Under the pieces are notes generated by a model that had not been told where the DNA came from, made no database searches, and was given only the letters and a program-made list of their open reading frames with translations. Below, piece by piece: positions 35,252-43,950 of a stretch of DNA of 53,843 nt (positions are counted from its first letter, which is position 1; each line of letters opens with the position of its first letter). Origin of the DNA: Sedimenticola thiotaurini (GTDB lineage Bacteria > Pseudomonadota > Gammaproteobacteria > Chromatiales > Chromatiaceae); NCBI GenBank assembly GCA_011051715.1, contig DRKP01000054.1, forward strand, positions 1-53,843, read 5' to 3'. The translations under genes and the position numbers were made by a program.

Positions 35252-35755
35252 TCAGCGTTGTGCCCGGCGATCGGCCGACTGGCGGCGGCAGTCGGCGCAC
35301 AGGCCATAGAGGATCATGCTGTGGTCCTCGATCCCGAAACCGGCCTGGTCGGCGATCTCCCGCTGCCGGGCCTCGATCACTTCGTCGTGGAACTCCTCCA
35401 CCCGGCCGCAGCGGACGCAGATGATGTGGTCGTGATGGTGTTCGGGCGTCAGCTCGAATACCGACTTGCCCCCCTCGAACTGCAGGCGCTTGACCAGGCC
35501 GGCCTGTTCGCACTGGGTCAGCACGCGGTAGATGGTGGCGACGCCCACGTCCTCGTTCTGCTCCACCAGCAGCCGGTAGATCTCCTCGGCGCTGGCGTGG
35601 CGTCCCTCCTTCTGTTCCAGGATCTGCAGGATGCGGATACGCGGCTGGGTGACCTTCAGCCCCGCCCGTTTGAGCCTGTCCTGGATGTCACTCAATGTCG
35701 TCGACCCCTCTGCCGCCTGCTGTTGCCCGGTTCGCTCCAGTATATCACCAGACAT
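35252..35755 (-). CDS. fur: Ferric uptake regulator Fur
   Basis: 167 residues. Winged helix with RAGLKVTQPRIRILQILEQ and VATIYRVLTQCEQAGLV, the EHHHDHIICVRCG metal site and a second Cys pair (LYGLCADC). All family metal ligands are present, so this is the true Fur, in contrast to the paralogue at 41697. The ATG at 35755 adds a Gln-rich 20-residue leader; a TTG at 35695 with AGAGGGG upstream would give the usual short N-terminus. Divergent from hisI. Confidence 0.93.
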   Translation of the reverse strand: MSGDILERTGQQQAAEGSTTLSDIQDRLKRAGLKVTQPRIRILQILEQKEGRHASAEEIYRLLVEQNEDVGVATIYRVLTQCEQAGLVKRLQFEGGKSVFELTPEHHHDHIICVRCGRVEEFHDEVIEARQREIADQAGFGIEDHSMILYGLCADCRRQSADRRAQR

Positions 35756-35808
35756 TGGGACGGGGTGGTATCATGCCGGGTCAACACCATGAGCGACAGC
35801 GAAAGGCG

Positions 35809-36255
35809 ATGAAACAGACCGAATCACTGGAACCGGGAGAGGGACTGCCCCTGGAGCAGGCGATCGAACAGCTGCCGTTCAACGCCGACGGTCTGCTGCC
35901 GGCGATCGCCCAGCAGTATGACAGCGGCGAGGTGCTGATGCTGGCCTGGATGAACCGGGAGGCCCTGCGCGAGACGCTGGCGACCGGCCGCGTCTGTTAC
36001 TGGTCGCGCTCGCGCGGCAGGCTGTGGCGCAAGGGCGAGTCGTCGGGGCAGGTGCAGCGGCTCAGGGAGATGCGCTTCGACTGCGACGGTGACACCATCC
36101 TGCTGCTGGTGGACCAGACAGGACCCGCCTGCCACACCGGCCGCCGCAGCTGTTTCTACAATGCGGTACGGGGTGACCGGGTGGAGGTGATCAGCAGGCC
36201 GATGATCGATCCGAAACGACTCTACGGTGATGCAAAGGGAAAGGCCGATGCCTGA
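35809..36255 (+). CDS. hisI: Phosphoribosyl-AMP cyclohydrolase
   Basis: 148 residues, the single-function HisI: LPAIAQQYDSGEVLMLAWMN, TGRVCYWSRSRGRLWRKGE, FDCDGDTILLLVDQTGPACH and HTGRRSCFY with the zinc/metal Cys residues. Third step of histidine synthesis. The N-terminus has a 20-residue extension before the core. AAAGGCG precedes the ATG. It is away from other his genes and overlaps gloB by 8 bases. Confidence 0.93.
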   Translation: MKQTESLEPGEGLPLEQAIEQLPFNADGLLPAIAQQYDSGEVLMLAWMNREALRETLATGRVCYWSRSRGRLWRKGESSGQVQRLREMRFDCDGDTILLLVDQTGPACHTGRRSCFYNAVRGDRVEVISRPMIDPKRLYGDAKGKADA

Positions 36256-37027
36256 TATCGATCCGATACCGGCGTTCGACGACAACTACATATGGCTGCT
36301 CAGCCGCCCCGACGCTGCCACCGCAGTGGTGGTGGACCCGGGCGACGAGGACCCGGTGATGGAGACGCTGCAGCGGCGTGGCCTGGCGCTGGAGGCGATC
36401 CTCGTCACCCACAAGCATGGCGATCATGTCGGCGGTATCGACGGTCTGCTGGAGGCCTGGCCCGGGATCCCGGTCTACGGCCCGGCGGCGGAGCCGATCC
36501 GCCGTGTCACCCGGCCGCTCGGCGATGGCGACCGGGTGGACCTTCCGGGCCTGGGTCTCACCCTCCAGGTCCTGGAGGTGCCGGGGCATACCGAGGGTCA
36601 TCTGGCCTATGTCGGCGATGGCGCCCTGTTCTGTGGCGATACCCTGTTCGCCGCCGGTTGCGGGCGGGTGTTCAGTGGTACCCATGAACAGCTCCACCAC
36701 TCCCTGCAGCGGCTGGCGGCGCTGCCCCCCTCCACCCGGGTCTTCTGCGCCCATGAGTACACCCTGGCCAACCTCGGGTTCGCCCTCTGGGTGGAGCCGG
36801 ACAGTACCGCGCTCCGGGAACGGCTGCAGCGGGAGCGGGCACGGCGCGACGCTGGTGAGCCGACGGTGCCCTCGACCCTGGAGCTGGAACTGCAGACCAA
36901 CCCCTTTCTGCGCACCGGCGAGGCGGCGGTGATTGCGGCGGCGGAGCGCTATGCAGGGGGCAGGCTGGAGGATGGCGCCGGGGTGTTCACGGCGATTCGA
37001 AACTGGAAGGACCGGGAGTACGACTGA
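36248..37027 (+). CDS. gloB: Hydroxyacylglutathione hydrolase (glyoxalase II)
   Basis: 259 residues. Starts PIPAFDDNYIWLL and carries the metallo-beta-lactamase motif THKHGDHVGG (H55, H57, D59, H60), GHTEGHLAY, CGDTLFAAGCGR and CAHEYTLANL. It hydrolyses S-D-lactoylglutathione from methylglyoxal detoxification. The ATG at 36248 lies inside the hisI end, and the stop touches the pyrC ATG (TGAATG). gloA is not in the window. Confidence 0.94.
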   Translation: MPDIDPIPAFDDNYIWLLSRPDAATAVVVDPGDEDPVMETLQRRGLALEAILVTHKHGDHVGGIDGLLEAWPGIPVYGPAAEPIRRVTRPLGDGDRVDLPGLGLTLQVLEVPGHTEGHLAYVGDGALFCGDTLFAAGCGRVFSGTHEQLHHSLQRLAALPPSTRVFCAHEYTLANLGFALWVEPDSTALRERLQRERARRDAGEPTVPSTLELELQTNPFLRTGEAAVIAAAERYAGGRLEDGAGVFTAIRNWKDREYD

Positions 37028-38371
37028 ATGCAGCGCGAGATACTGATCAGGAATGCCCGCATGGTCAACGACGGGCAACTGCTGGAGGGGGACCTGCTGA
37101 TCCGCAACGGCCGTATCGAACGGGTCGACCCGGAGATCCCGGCCACTCCCGGGACCCGGGTGCTGGAGGCGGATGGACGTACCCTGATGCCGGGGATGAT
37201 CGACGACCAGGTCCATTTCCGCGAGCCCGGGGACGGTCGCAAGGCGGACATGCGCTCCGAATCCCGGGCGGCGGTGGCCGGTGGCATCACCAGTTTCATG
37301 GACATGCCCAACACCAGCCCGCAGACGGTCACCCTGGAGGCGCTGGAGGCGAAGTACCGGCTGGCGGAGGATCGCTGCTGCGCCAACTACGCCTTCTACC
37401 TGGGGGCGACCAACGACAACCTGGCCGAGATCCGCGCCCTGGCACCGGATCAGACCTGCGGCATCAAGGTGTTCATGGGGGCCTCCACCGGCAACATGCT
37501 GGTGGACCGGGAGGAGACCCTGCGGGCCATCTTCAGGGATGCGCCGGTGCTGGTGGCGACCCACTGCGAGGACACCCCGACCATCCAGCGGAACGAGGCG
37601 GTCTACCGCGAGAAGTACGGCGAGGACGTGCCGATGGCCTGCCACCCGCTGATCCGCAGCGCCGAGGCCTGCTACCTCTCCTCGTCGCTGGCGGTGGAGC
37701 TGGCGCGGGAGTTCGACACCAGGCTGCACGTGCTGCACCTCACCACCGCGCGGGAGATGGAGCTGTTCCAGCCGGGCCCCCTGGACGACAAGCGCATCAC
37801 CGCCGAGGCCTGCGTCCACCACCTCTACTTCGACGACCGGGACTACGAATTCAAGGACGCCTTCATCAAGTGCAACCCGGCGATCAAGACGCGCGAGGAC
37901 CGCGATGCCATCCGGCGTGCCCTGGTGGAGGACCGCATCGACGTGATCGGGACCGATCACGCGCCCCACACCCTGGACGAGAAGCTGCAGAGCTACTTCA
38001 AGGCGCCGGCAGGGCTGCCGCTGGTGCAGTGGGCCCTGCCCATGGTGCTGGAGCTGTACCACGACCGCCTGATCAGCCTGGAGCAGCTGGTGGAGAAGAC
38101 CGCCCACGGCCCGGCCCGGCTGTTCCGCATCAGCGAGCGCGGCTACCTGCGCGAGGGCTACTGGGCCGATCTGACCCTGGTGGATCTGCACAGCCCCTAC
38201 CGGGTGGAGCGCGAGGGGGTGCTGTACAAGTGCGGCTGGTCGCCGCTGGAGGGGCGTCGTCTGCGTTCGCGGGTGGTGGCCACCTTCGTCAACGGCCAGG
38301 TCGCCTACTACGAGGGCCGGGTCAACGACCGGGCCAGGGGGCAGCGGCTGCAGTTCGATGCCCCCGGTTAG
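37028..38371 (+). CDS. pyrC: Dihydroorotase
   Basis: 447 residues, amidohydrolase of pyrimidine synthesis. Metal site motifs: DDQVHFREPG (59-68), GIKVFMGASTGNML with the carbamylated Lys, ATHCED, VLHLTTA and GTDHAPHT. The first His of the usual HxH is Gln61; I recall this DDQVH form from a subgroup of dihydroorotases, so the enzyme may still be active with an altered metal shell. Translationally coupled to gloB. An allantoinase or hydantoinase is the alternative, but the motifs favour dihydroorotase. Confidence 0.88.
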   Translation: MQREILIRNARMVNDGQLLEGDLLIRNGRIERVDPEIPATPGTRVLEADGRTLMPGMIDDQVHFREPGDGRKADMRSESRAAVAGGITSFMDMPNTSPQTVTLEALEAKYRLAEDRCCANYAFYLGATNDNLAEIRALAPDQTCGIKVFMGASTGNMLVDREETLRAIFRDAPVLVATHCEDTPTIQRNEAVYREKYGEDVPMACHPLIRSAEACYLSSSLAVELAREFDTRLHVLHLTTAREMELFQPGPLDDKRITAEACVHHLYFDDRDYEFKDAFIKCNPAIKTREDRDAIRRALVEDRIDVIGTDHAPHTLDEKLQSYFKAPAGLPLVQWALPMVLELYHDRLISLEQLVEKTAHGPARLFRISERGYLREGYWADLTLVDLHSPYRVEREGVLYKCGWSPLEGRRLRSRVVATFVNGQVAYYEGRVNDRARGQRLQFDAPG

Positions 38372-38384
38372 CGTCTGAACGAAA

Positions 38385-38412
38385 CGTCATCCCGGCGCAG
38401 GCCGGGATCCAT
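38385..38412. repeat. Dispersed palindromic repeat, ATTCCGGC type (inverted copy)
   Basis: CGTCATCCCGGCGCAGGCCG with following GGATCCA is the reverse-complement form of 1233-1257, 13 bases after the pyrC stop codon. Confidence 0.7.
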
Positions 38413-38483
38413 GTGGCTGAAACTTCCGGCCGACACCGCAACGACGATGGGGCCTGGTTCGGACATGCTCCGATGGACGGTCG

Positions 38484-39335
38484 TCAGGCCTCCGCGATCG
38501 CCCCCTTGTCCACCCCCTCGAACGCCCGTACCCGGATCCGGCTGCCGGGATGTTCCGCCGCCAGGGTGGCGGCGATGTGCCGGGCCAGGTTCTCCACCGT
38601 GGTATCGGTGTCGATCAGGTCGCAGCGCGACCGCGGCAGCGCCAGTTCGAACCGGCCCTGGCCGGCGGTGTAGCCGAAGCGGTAGCAGGGTACGCCATTG
38701 CGCTCGAACGTCTCCAGCAGATCGGCGCGGGTGCCGAGATAGATGTCCCGCCAGCGCCGGGCCCAGGCCGCCTCCAGCGTCGCGTCCCGCTCCCCGTCGA
38801 GAAACAGGTGGATGCGCGAGCGGTGCCCGTGGGCGATGCGCTGGCAGTTTCCCGAATGGTGTTTCAGGCCGTGGCTGTAGCGGTACCAGGCGCCCTCGAT
38901 CGACTCCGGAGCCAGCCGCAGCCGCAGCCGGTGCACGTTGTCGGGCAACTGGGGTGTGATGGCATCGCCGATGGCGTGGGCCAGGCTGTCGCCATTGACT
39001 GCCGGGGCGTCGATGATGGTGACCGCATCGCGGGGGGAGCTGTGCTCCAGCCAACCGCCGTCGGGCAATTGCAGTTCCACCCGGCAGCGCGGGCCGGACG
39101 TCTCGATACGGCAGTTGCGGGCCTGCCCCGGGACCAGCAGGCGATGGTCGAACTGCTGGTCGATGATCTGCTTCAGTCGACGTTTCACGTCGCCGAAATC
39201 GAGTACCATGCCCTGATGGTCCAGGCTGCCCTCCAGCTCTGCGTCCACCAGCCAGCTCTCGCCCAGCAGCCCGAGTTCCGGGTCAAGCAGCGAGGCGTCC
39301 AGCACGGTGAGACGGTTGACGAACAGGGTGATCAT
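38484..39335 (-). CDS. Double 6-pyruvoyl-tetrahydropterin synthase/QueD-like protein
   Basis: 283 residues made of two PTPS-type domains. First domain (about 1-115): GMVLDFGDVKRRLKQIIDQQ and QFDHRLLV, the helix typical of the family. Second domain (about 150-283): HSGNCQRIAHGHRSRI with the zinc-binding His set. A normal QueD has about 120-140 residues and one domain, so this is a fused duplication. It could make 6-carboxy-tetrahydropterin for queuosine, or a folate-like pterin; no queC/queE are nearby. Confidence 0.83.
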   Translation of the reverse strand: MITLFVNRLTVLDASLLDPELGLLGESWLVDAELEGSLDHQGMVLDFGDVKRRLKQIIDQQFDHRLLVPGQARNCRIETSGPRCRVELQLPDGGWLEHSSPRDAVTIIDAPAVNGDSLAHAIGDAITPQLPDNVHRLRLRLAPESIEGAWYRYSHGLKHHSGNCQRIAHGHRSRIHLFLDGERDATLEAAWARRWRDIYLGTRADLLETFERNGVPCYRFGYTAGQGRFELALPRSRCDLIDTDTTVENLARHIAATLAAEHPGSRIRVRAFEGVDKGAIAEA

Positions 39336-39507
39336 GGGGGCGAAGCATAGCCCAGCGAATGGGAACGGGTACAGGTTCGCTCTGATATCAGGCCGACAAC
39401 TTCAGGTTTGCCGGGTTGATATTCTGCCGGGCAGGATTAAAGTTCCCATGTTCCCTGCCGATGGTAGGGGGACAATGGGCCCGACTTCGACAGAGACAGT
39501 GATTCGC

Positions 39508-40758
39508 ATGAGTACCGAAACTCCCCCGTTGGATATCGATCTGTTCCGCAGTTTCGATTTCCTGCGCCACTGGAGCAGTGAGCAGCTACGCCGCCTGGCC
39601 GCCCGCGTCCGTATCGAGCAGGCCCCCTCGGGACGTCTGCTGGTGAGCCGTGGGGGGAGCCACGATTTTGGTCTGTTCCTGCTGGATGGATGGCTGCGCC
39701 TGAAGCATCCCGGGGGCCAGGTCCGGGAGGTGCGTTCCATCGACCCGGAGGCGCGGGAAGCCCTGACCCGGGGGCTGCCGGAGGCGTGCGACGTGGTGTC
39801 GGTGACGCCGGTGCGCTTTTTTCGCCTGACCAACGCCTTGATGGAGGAGATCGCCCGTATGGAACCGTCTGTGGACCGTGATGCGGAGCTGCAACCGGAT
39901 ATCGACGTGGAACAGGTCGCCGGGGAGATCGGCCAGCGCATGCGACAGGCGCTGGACGAGGACCGGCTCGAGTTGCCGTCGCTGCCGGAGGTGGCGATCA
40001 GGGTGACCGAGGCGCTCGACGACGATGTCAGCGACGCCAGTGATATCGCCCAGATCGTTCAGGTGGATCCTGCGATCACGGCAAAACTGATCAAGGCGGC
40101 GAACAGCGCGCTCTACGGCCGTCTGACCCCGGTGGAGACCTGTACCGCGGCGGTGGTGCGGCTGGGCAGCGGGATCACCCAGAAGCTGGTGATCTCGTTC
40201 GCGGTGCGCGAACTGTTCCGCTCGGACTCCGGGGCCCTGCAGCAGCAGATGTGGTCACTGTGGAAGCACAGTACCCGCATCGCCGCCCTGTGCCACCTGT
40301 TGGCGCGGCTGGATGGCCGCTTCGACCCCGAGCAGGCGATGCTGGCGGGCCTGTTGCACGACGTCGGCGTGATCGCCGTGGTCCAGTACCTGGACACCCT
40401 GAAGGAGGCGGTGAGTCCCGCCCACGCAGTGAGCCGGGTGGTCGATCGGCTGCGCGCCGAGATGAGCGCGGAGATCCTGCAGCGCTGGCGCTTCGCCGAA
40501 CCGTTCGTGACCGCGGCCAGGGAGGCCGAGGCCTGGATGCGGAATCCGGAGGATGGGCCCGACCTCTGTGACCTGGTCGTGGTCGCGCAGTTGCATGAGC
40601 GGATGGGAGGCGAGACCGCGGCCCCGATGCCGGTACTCGGTGACACGCCGGCGTTCGGTCGGCTGCGCCTGGGCGACCTGACCATGGAGGGGCGGCTGGC
40701 GATCAACGACGAAATGGCCAGTCAGCTGGCCCAGACCGAATCACTTCTCAACATCTGA
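39508..40758 (+). CDS. HDOD-domain signalling protein with cNMP-binding-like N-terminus
   Basis: 416 residues. The first ~110 form a cyclic-nucleotide-binding-like barrel (LFRSFDFLRHWSSEQLRRLA, FGLFLLDGWLRLKHPGGQV). An HDOD domain follows (about 150-350: LPSLPEVAIRVTEALDDDVS, DPAITAKLIKAANSALYG, LLHDVGVIAVVQYL). HDOD proteins are signalling adaptors; several gammaproteobacterial members affect motility or c-di-GMP circuits. The start is uncertain: 39508 best fits the fold, but ATG 39475 has a closer RBS. Divergent from the PTPS gene. Confidence 0.88.
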   Translation: MSTETPPLDIDLFRSFDFLRHWSSEQLRRLAARVRIEQAPSGRLLVSRGGSHDFGLFLLDGWLRLKHPGGQVREVRSIDPEAREALTRGLPEACDVVSVTPVRFFRLTNALMEEIARMEPSVDRDAELQPDIDVEQVAGEIGQRMRQALDEDRLELPSLPEVAIRVTEALDDDVSDASDIAQIVQVDPAITAKLIKAANSALYGRLTPVETCTAAVVRLGSGITQKLVISFAVRELFRSDSGALQQQMWSLWKHSTRIAALCHLLARLDGRFDPEQAMLAGLLHDVGVIAVVQYLDTLKEAVSPAHAVSRVVDRLRAEMSAEILQRWRFAEPFVTAAREAEAWMRNPEDGPDLCDLVVVAQLHERMGGETAAPMPVLGDTPAFGRLRLGDLTMEGRLAINDEMASQLAQTESLLNI

Positions 40759-40978
40759 CTACCCCCCCTCCTCCAGAGTGCTGTTGTCAGCAATCTTTAC
40801 AAGAGGCTGGCGGCATCTCCCGGTCTGTATTGATAACGATTTGAAAAATAGACCAATAAATTAATTGGCAAACATATTGCTTCAGCATCGGCCATAGCGG
40901 AAGAAGAAAAATCGTATGGTTCGGAATGGCCCGTCATGCCGTAATCCGGTCAGCGCTTGCCGAGTCGAGGAGCACATC
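40759..40978. promoter_or_regulatory. AT-rich promoter region before the RRM-like gene
   Basis: Strikingly AT-rich stretch (about 40826-40882) in a GC-rich genome. It contains TTGATA (40830-40835) and TTGAAA (40841-40846) as -35 candidates and a near-palindrome CCAATAAATTAATTGG at 40853-40868. The exact promoter cannot be fixed by eye. Confidence 0.4.
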
Positions 40979-41449
40979 ATGCTGGTGTTTATCCGGGAAA
41001 TACCGGAATCGGTCACCCGTCAGGACCTGCGCCACTTCGTTGGCGAGGCGTTTCGCTCGCCCTGGAACCGGCTGTTCGGCCGCAAGGGTGAGATCCGGGA
41101 GCTGGATATACTCAAGATCACCGACGAGGAGACCCAGACCGTGGAATATCACGGACTGGTGGACATCGAGCCGTCCAAGAGCGCCATGCTGGCGATCCGG
41201 CGGTTGAACAAGTCACGCCTGCTGGGACGGAGTGTCGATGTTCGCCGGTACTGGATACGCTCCACCTACCGGGATCGCCGTGGCCAGCCGCAGGGAGCGG
41301 AGGAGCTCTCGCTGCCGGAGCGTCGCATGCGCGACCGGCGGCGGCCCCGCCTGCGGGAAGAGCGGGTCCATGTCAGTGGACCGGTGACGGTGGCCAGCGA
41401 TTCCTCCCCCTGGCTGACCGTGGTCGGTGAGGAGACGGCGGGGTCCTGA
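40979..41449 (+). CDS. RRM-like RNA-binding protein with basic tail
   Basis: 156 residues. Residues 1-85 follow the RRM order (beta-alpha-beta-beta-alpha-beta): MLVFIREIPESVTRQDLRHF, DILKITDEETQTVEYHGLVD, MLAIRRLNKSRLLGRSVDVR. The RNP1 aromatic positions are not typical. The tail is strongly basic (PERRMRDRRRPRLREERVHV). This resembles a family of bacterial RRM-like proteins, and RNA binding is the likely function. The ATG at 40979 follows CGAGGAGCACATC. It is monocistronic in an AT-rich promoter setting. Confidence 0.75.
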   Translation: MLVFIREIPESVTRQDLRHFVGEAFRSPWNRLFGRKGEIRELDILKITDEETQTVEYHGLVDIEPSKSAMLAIRRLNKSRLLGRSVDVRRYWIRSTYRDRRGQPQGAEELSLPERRMRDRRRPRLREERVHVSGPVTVASDSSPWLTVVGEETAGS

Positions 41450-41472
41450 TCCCCGGTGGTTGGGGCGCTGGA

Positions 41473-41548
<76 letters not shown>

Positions 41549-41696
41549 CGAACGCGCAGCGAGTATAAAGAAACCCCCCTGAGGGTACAACAGCTTCGGC
41601 GTCCCCGCCCGATGCCGGTGCGGCGGGTCCGGTCGTCCAGCCGGCGGATCACCCTTTGCCGACCGCCTGGCATCCGGTCACTTCCTGTTCGTGCCG

Positions 41697-42137
41697 TTAT
41701 CCGGTTGACGATCGCGAGGGTCGCAGATGGATCACCACGTCGACGTGGTCGATCTCGGTCCCATCCGGCAGCGTCTCCGGCAGCCTCAACTGCAGGGCGT
41801 CTTCGTCGACATCCGTCAGCTGCTGAGTCTCGGGATCGTAGAAGTGGTGGTGGGGGTGGGTGCTGGAATCATAGAAGGCACGCTGGGAGTCGATGGTGAG
41901 CTCCCGGATCAGGCCCTTGCGTGAGAACAGCCCCAGGGTGTTGTAGATCGTCGCCTTGGAGACCCTGTCCCCTGCTTCCAGGGTCAGCTGCAGAACCTGA
42001 TCCGCGGTCAGATGCTGGGGGCGGCTCAGGATCGCACGTGCGATCACCACCCGCTGCCGGGTGGGGGTGATGCCATGCCTGCGCAGCAGGCGGGAGACCG
42101 CTGCCGGATCGTCCAGGTGCTCGTCGATCGTTTTCAT
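41697..42137 (-). CDS. Fur-family repressor lacking the C-terminal Cys pairs
   Basis: 146 residues: winged helix with RRHGITPTRQRVVIARAIL and VSKATIYNTLGLFSRKGLI, and a C-terminal dimer domain with HPHHHFYDPETQQLTDVDED. Neither structural zinc CxxC of Fur/Zur/PerR is present; the HHHFY segment with Asp following resembles Irr-like members that bind heme or manganese. It could sense peroxide, heme or a metal. It lies 17 bases downstream of thiO, same strand, and so may share its transcript. Confidence 0.85.
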   Translation of the reverse strand: MKTIDEHLDDPAAVSRLLRRHGITPTRQRVVIARAILSRPQHLTADQVLQLTLEAGDRVSKATIYNTLGLFSRKGLIRELTIDSQRAFYDSSTHPHHHFYDPETQQLTDVDEDALQLRLPETLPDGTEIDHVDVVIHLRPSRSSTG

Positions 42138-42153
42138 AACGGATAGAAGTATA

Positions 42154-43263
42154 TCAGGAATTCAGCCGGTCGGGTCCTTGGGCCGTGGCCAGGCCGTAGG
42201 GACCCGGTGGCACGATCGGTGGGCGGTCCAGCACCAGATCGGCCATCAGCCGCGCCGAGGCCGGTCCCAGCACCACACCGTTGCGAAAATGACCGGCCTG
42301 GAGGAACAGACCCGCGACCCCGTCGACGGGGGTGACGAACGGAATCCCCCGGGGCGAGCCGGGGCGCAGCCCGGCCCAGTGGTGCTCGACGGGAAACTCC
42401 TTCAGCAGCGGGAACAGGGAGCGGGCGATCGCAGACAGCTCCTCCCGGGCATGGCTGGTGGTCCGTTTCCCGAATCCCTGCCGCTCCAGGGTGCTGCCGA
42501 ACAGGATACGCCCGTCCCGGCGCGGGATGGCATAACGGTCCTGGCGCAGGGTGATCCGGGTGAGCAGCCCGGGTCTGGCCCGGAACAGGATCATCTGCCC
42601 CAGCACCGGCTCCACCGGCAACCCGATGCCGGCCGCCGCCGCCAGTGACCCGCTCCAGGCGCCTGCGCAGACGATCACCCGGTCCGACTTCAGGATCTCA
42701 CCGTTGCTGTCGACACCCTCGATGCGGCCCCGTGAATGGATCAGGCGCCTGGCCGGGCATTCCTCCCGGATATCGACCCCACGTTGCAACAGATCCTGCC
42801 TGAGGGCCTTGGCCAGCCGTGGGTTGCGCACCTGGGCCACCCCGGGCAGCCAGATCCCGGGTTCGCCGGTGGCGCGGAGGGCCGGCTCGATGCGGCCGAT
42901 CTCCTGTGGCGGGACGATCTGCAGGGGAATCCCCTGCTCCCCGGCCCAGCGGGAGGCGGCGGCCTGCTCGTCGGGGGCCAGGATCAGCAGGCCGCTGCGG
43001 GTCCATTGGGGGTCGATACCGGTGCTCCCGGCCAGCGATTCGGACAGTGCCTGGTAGCGCTCCTGGCTCCAGCGGGCGAGTCGGGTCACCGGGTCCGGGT
43101 AGCGCCAGGGATAGAGCGGGGAGACGATGCCGCCACCGGCCCAGGAGGATTCGCGGCCGGTCCGCTGCCGCTCCAGGAGGGTCACCGAGAGGCCGGCCTG
43201 GCTCAGTTCCCGGGCGGTGAGCATGCCGACCAGGCCGCCACCGATGACGATACAGTCAGGCAA
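42154..43263 (-). CDS. thiO: Glycine oxidase (thiamine synthesis)
   Basis: 369 residues, FAD-dependent D-amino-acid-oxidase family. FAD motif CIVIGGGLVGMLTARELSQ at the N-terminus, ESSWAGGGIVSPLYPWRYPD and GLFLQAGHFRNGVVLGPASA near the C-terminus. It makes dehydroglycine for the thiazole ring. The start is a TTG at 43263 by position. Neighbour of fimT, as in Pseudomonas, where a homologous gene sits next to the minor pilins. No other thi genes are nearby. Confidence 0.9.
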   Translation of the reverse strand: MPDCIVIGGGLVGMLTARELSQAGLSVTLLERQRTGRESSWAGGGIVSPLYPWRYPDPVTRLARWSQERYQALSESLAGSTGIDPQWTRSGLLILAPDEQAAASRWAGEQGIPLQIVPPQEIGRIEPALRATGEPGIWLPGVAQVRNPRLAKALRQDLLQRGVDIREECPARRLIHSRGRIEGVDSNGEILKSDRVIVCAGAWSGSLAAAAGIGLPVEPVLGQMILFRARPGLLTRITLRQDRYAIPRRDGRILFGSTLERQGFGKRTTSHAREELSAIARSLFPLLKEFPVEHHWAGLRPGSPRGIPFVTPVDGVAGLFLQAGHFRNGVVLGPASARLMADLVLDRPPIVPPGPYGLATAQGPDRLNS

Positions 43264-43401
43264 TGGACGAATACCCGGGTGCAGGAACCCGATTCATGTT
43301 AGAACTGGCCTCCGGGCGGAGGGAAACCGCTCGTCAGTGATAAGCGGCACTCCGTCTCCCAGGGCTGGGAAGGGCGTCCGGCTCCTGCTATAGAGTGGCA
43401 T

Positions 43402-43947
43402 ATGAAAAAGGTCGAAGGATTTACGCTGATCGAGCTGATGGTCACCGTGGTGGTGATGGTCGTGGTGTTGGCGGTCGGCATACCCATGTTCCGGTCGATT
43501 ATAGCCAGCAACAGGCTGGCGGCCCAGACCAACACCCTGGTGACGGCCCTGAACCTGGCCCGGGGCGAGGCGTTGAAGCGGGTATCGATGGTGAGCCTGT
43601 GCAAGAAGGGTGCCGGTGTCTCCTGCAGTACCGACGACAACGACTGGGGCAGTGGCCTGCTGGTGTTCGAGGACCTGAACGGGGATGGGGCATTGGACAG
43701 TGGTGAGGAGGTGATCCGGGTGTGGGATGCGGTCTCGGGGAGCCCTACCATCAGTGCGGTCGATGCCTCCGACGACAGCGGTGTGACCTCCGTGTCGTTC
43801 GATCCGGTGGGGATCCAGGCAGCGGCGAGAACGGTGACCTTCGACATACCCAATCCGGATGGAAAGGGGTGTACTTCGGGCACCAAGACAGCGGTCATCA
43901 CCCTGTCGCCGACGGGACAGATCAGCTCCAGTAATGTGTGCAAATAG
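43402..43947 (+). CDS. fimT: Minor pilin, GspH/FimT family (FimT/FimU)
   Basis: 181 residues. Type III prepilin leader MKKVEG|FTLIELMVTVVVMV with Gly-1 and Glu5, a hydrophobic helix, then a GspH-type globular head with Cys residues that may pair (SLCKKGAGVSC, GKGCTSGTK). It is processed by PilD and assembled into the type IV pilus tip complex. First gene of the pilin operon. TGCTATAGA at 43386-43394 resembles an extended -10 but is too close to the ATG for a normal leader. FimU is as likely as FimT. Confidence 0.88.
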   Translation: MKKVEGFTLIELMVTVVVMVVVLAVGIPMFRSIIASNRLAAQTNTLVTALNLARGEALKRVSMVSLCKKGAGVSCSTDDNDWGSGLLVFEDLNGDGALDSGEEVIRVWDAVSGSPTISAVDASDDSGVTSVSFDPVGIQAAARTVTFDIPNPDGKGCTSGTKTAVITLSPTGQISSSNVCK

Positions 43948-43950
43948 ACA

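Noticed and set aside
43386-43394. Extended -10 (TGCTATAGA) before fimT
   Set aside because: Only 7 bases before the ATG and no -35; it would need a leaderless message.
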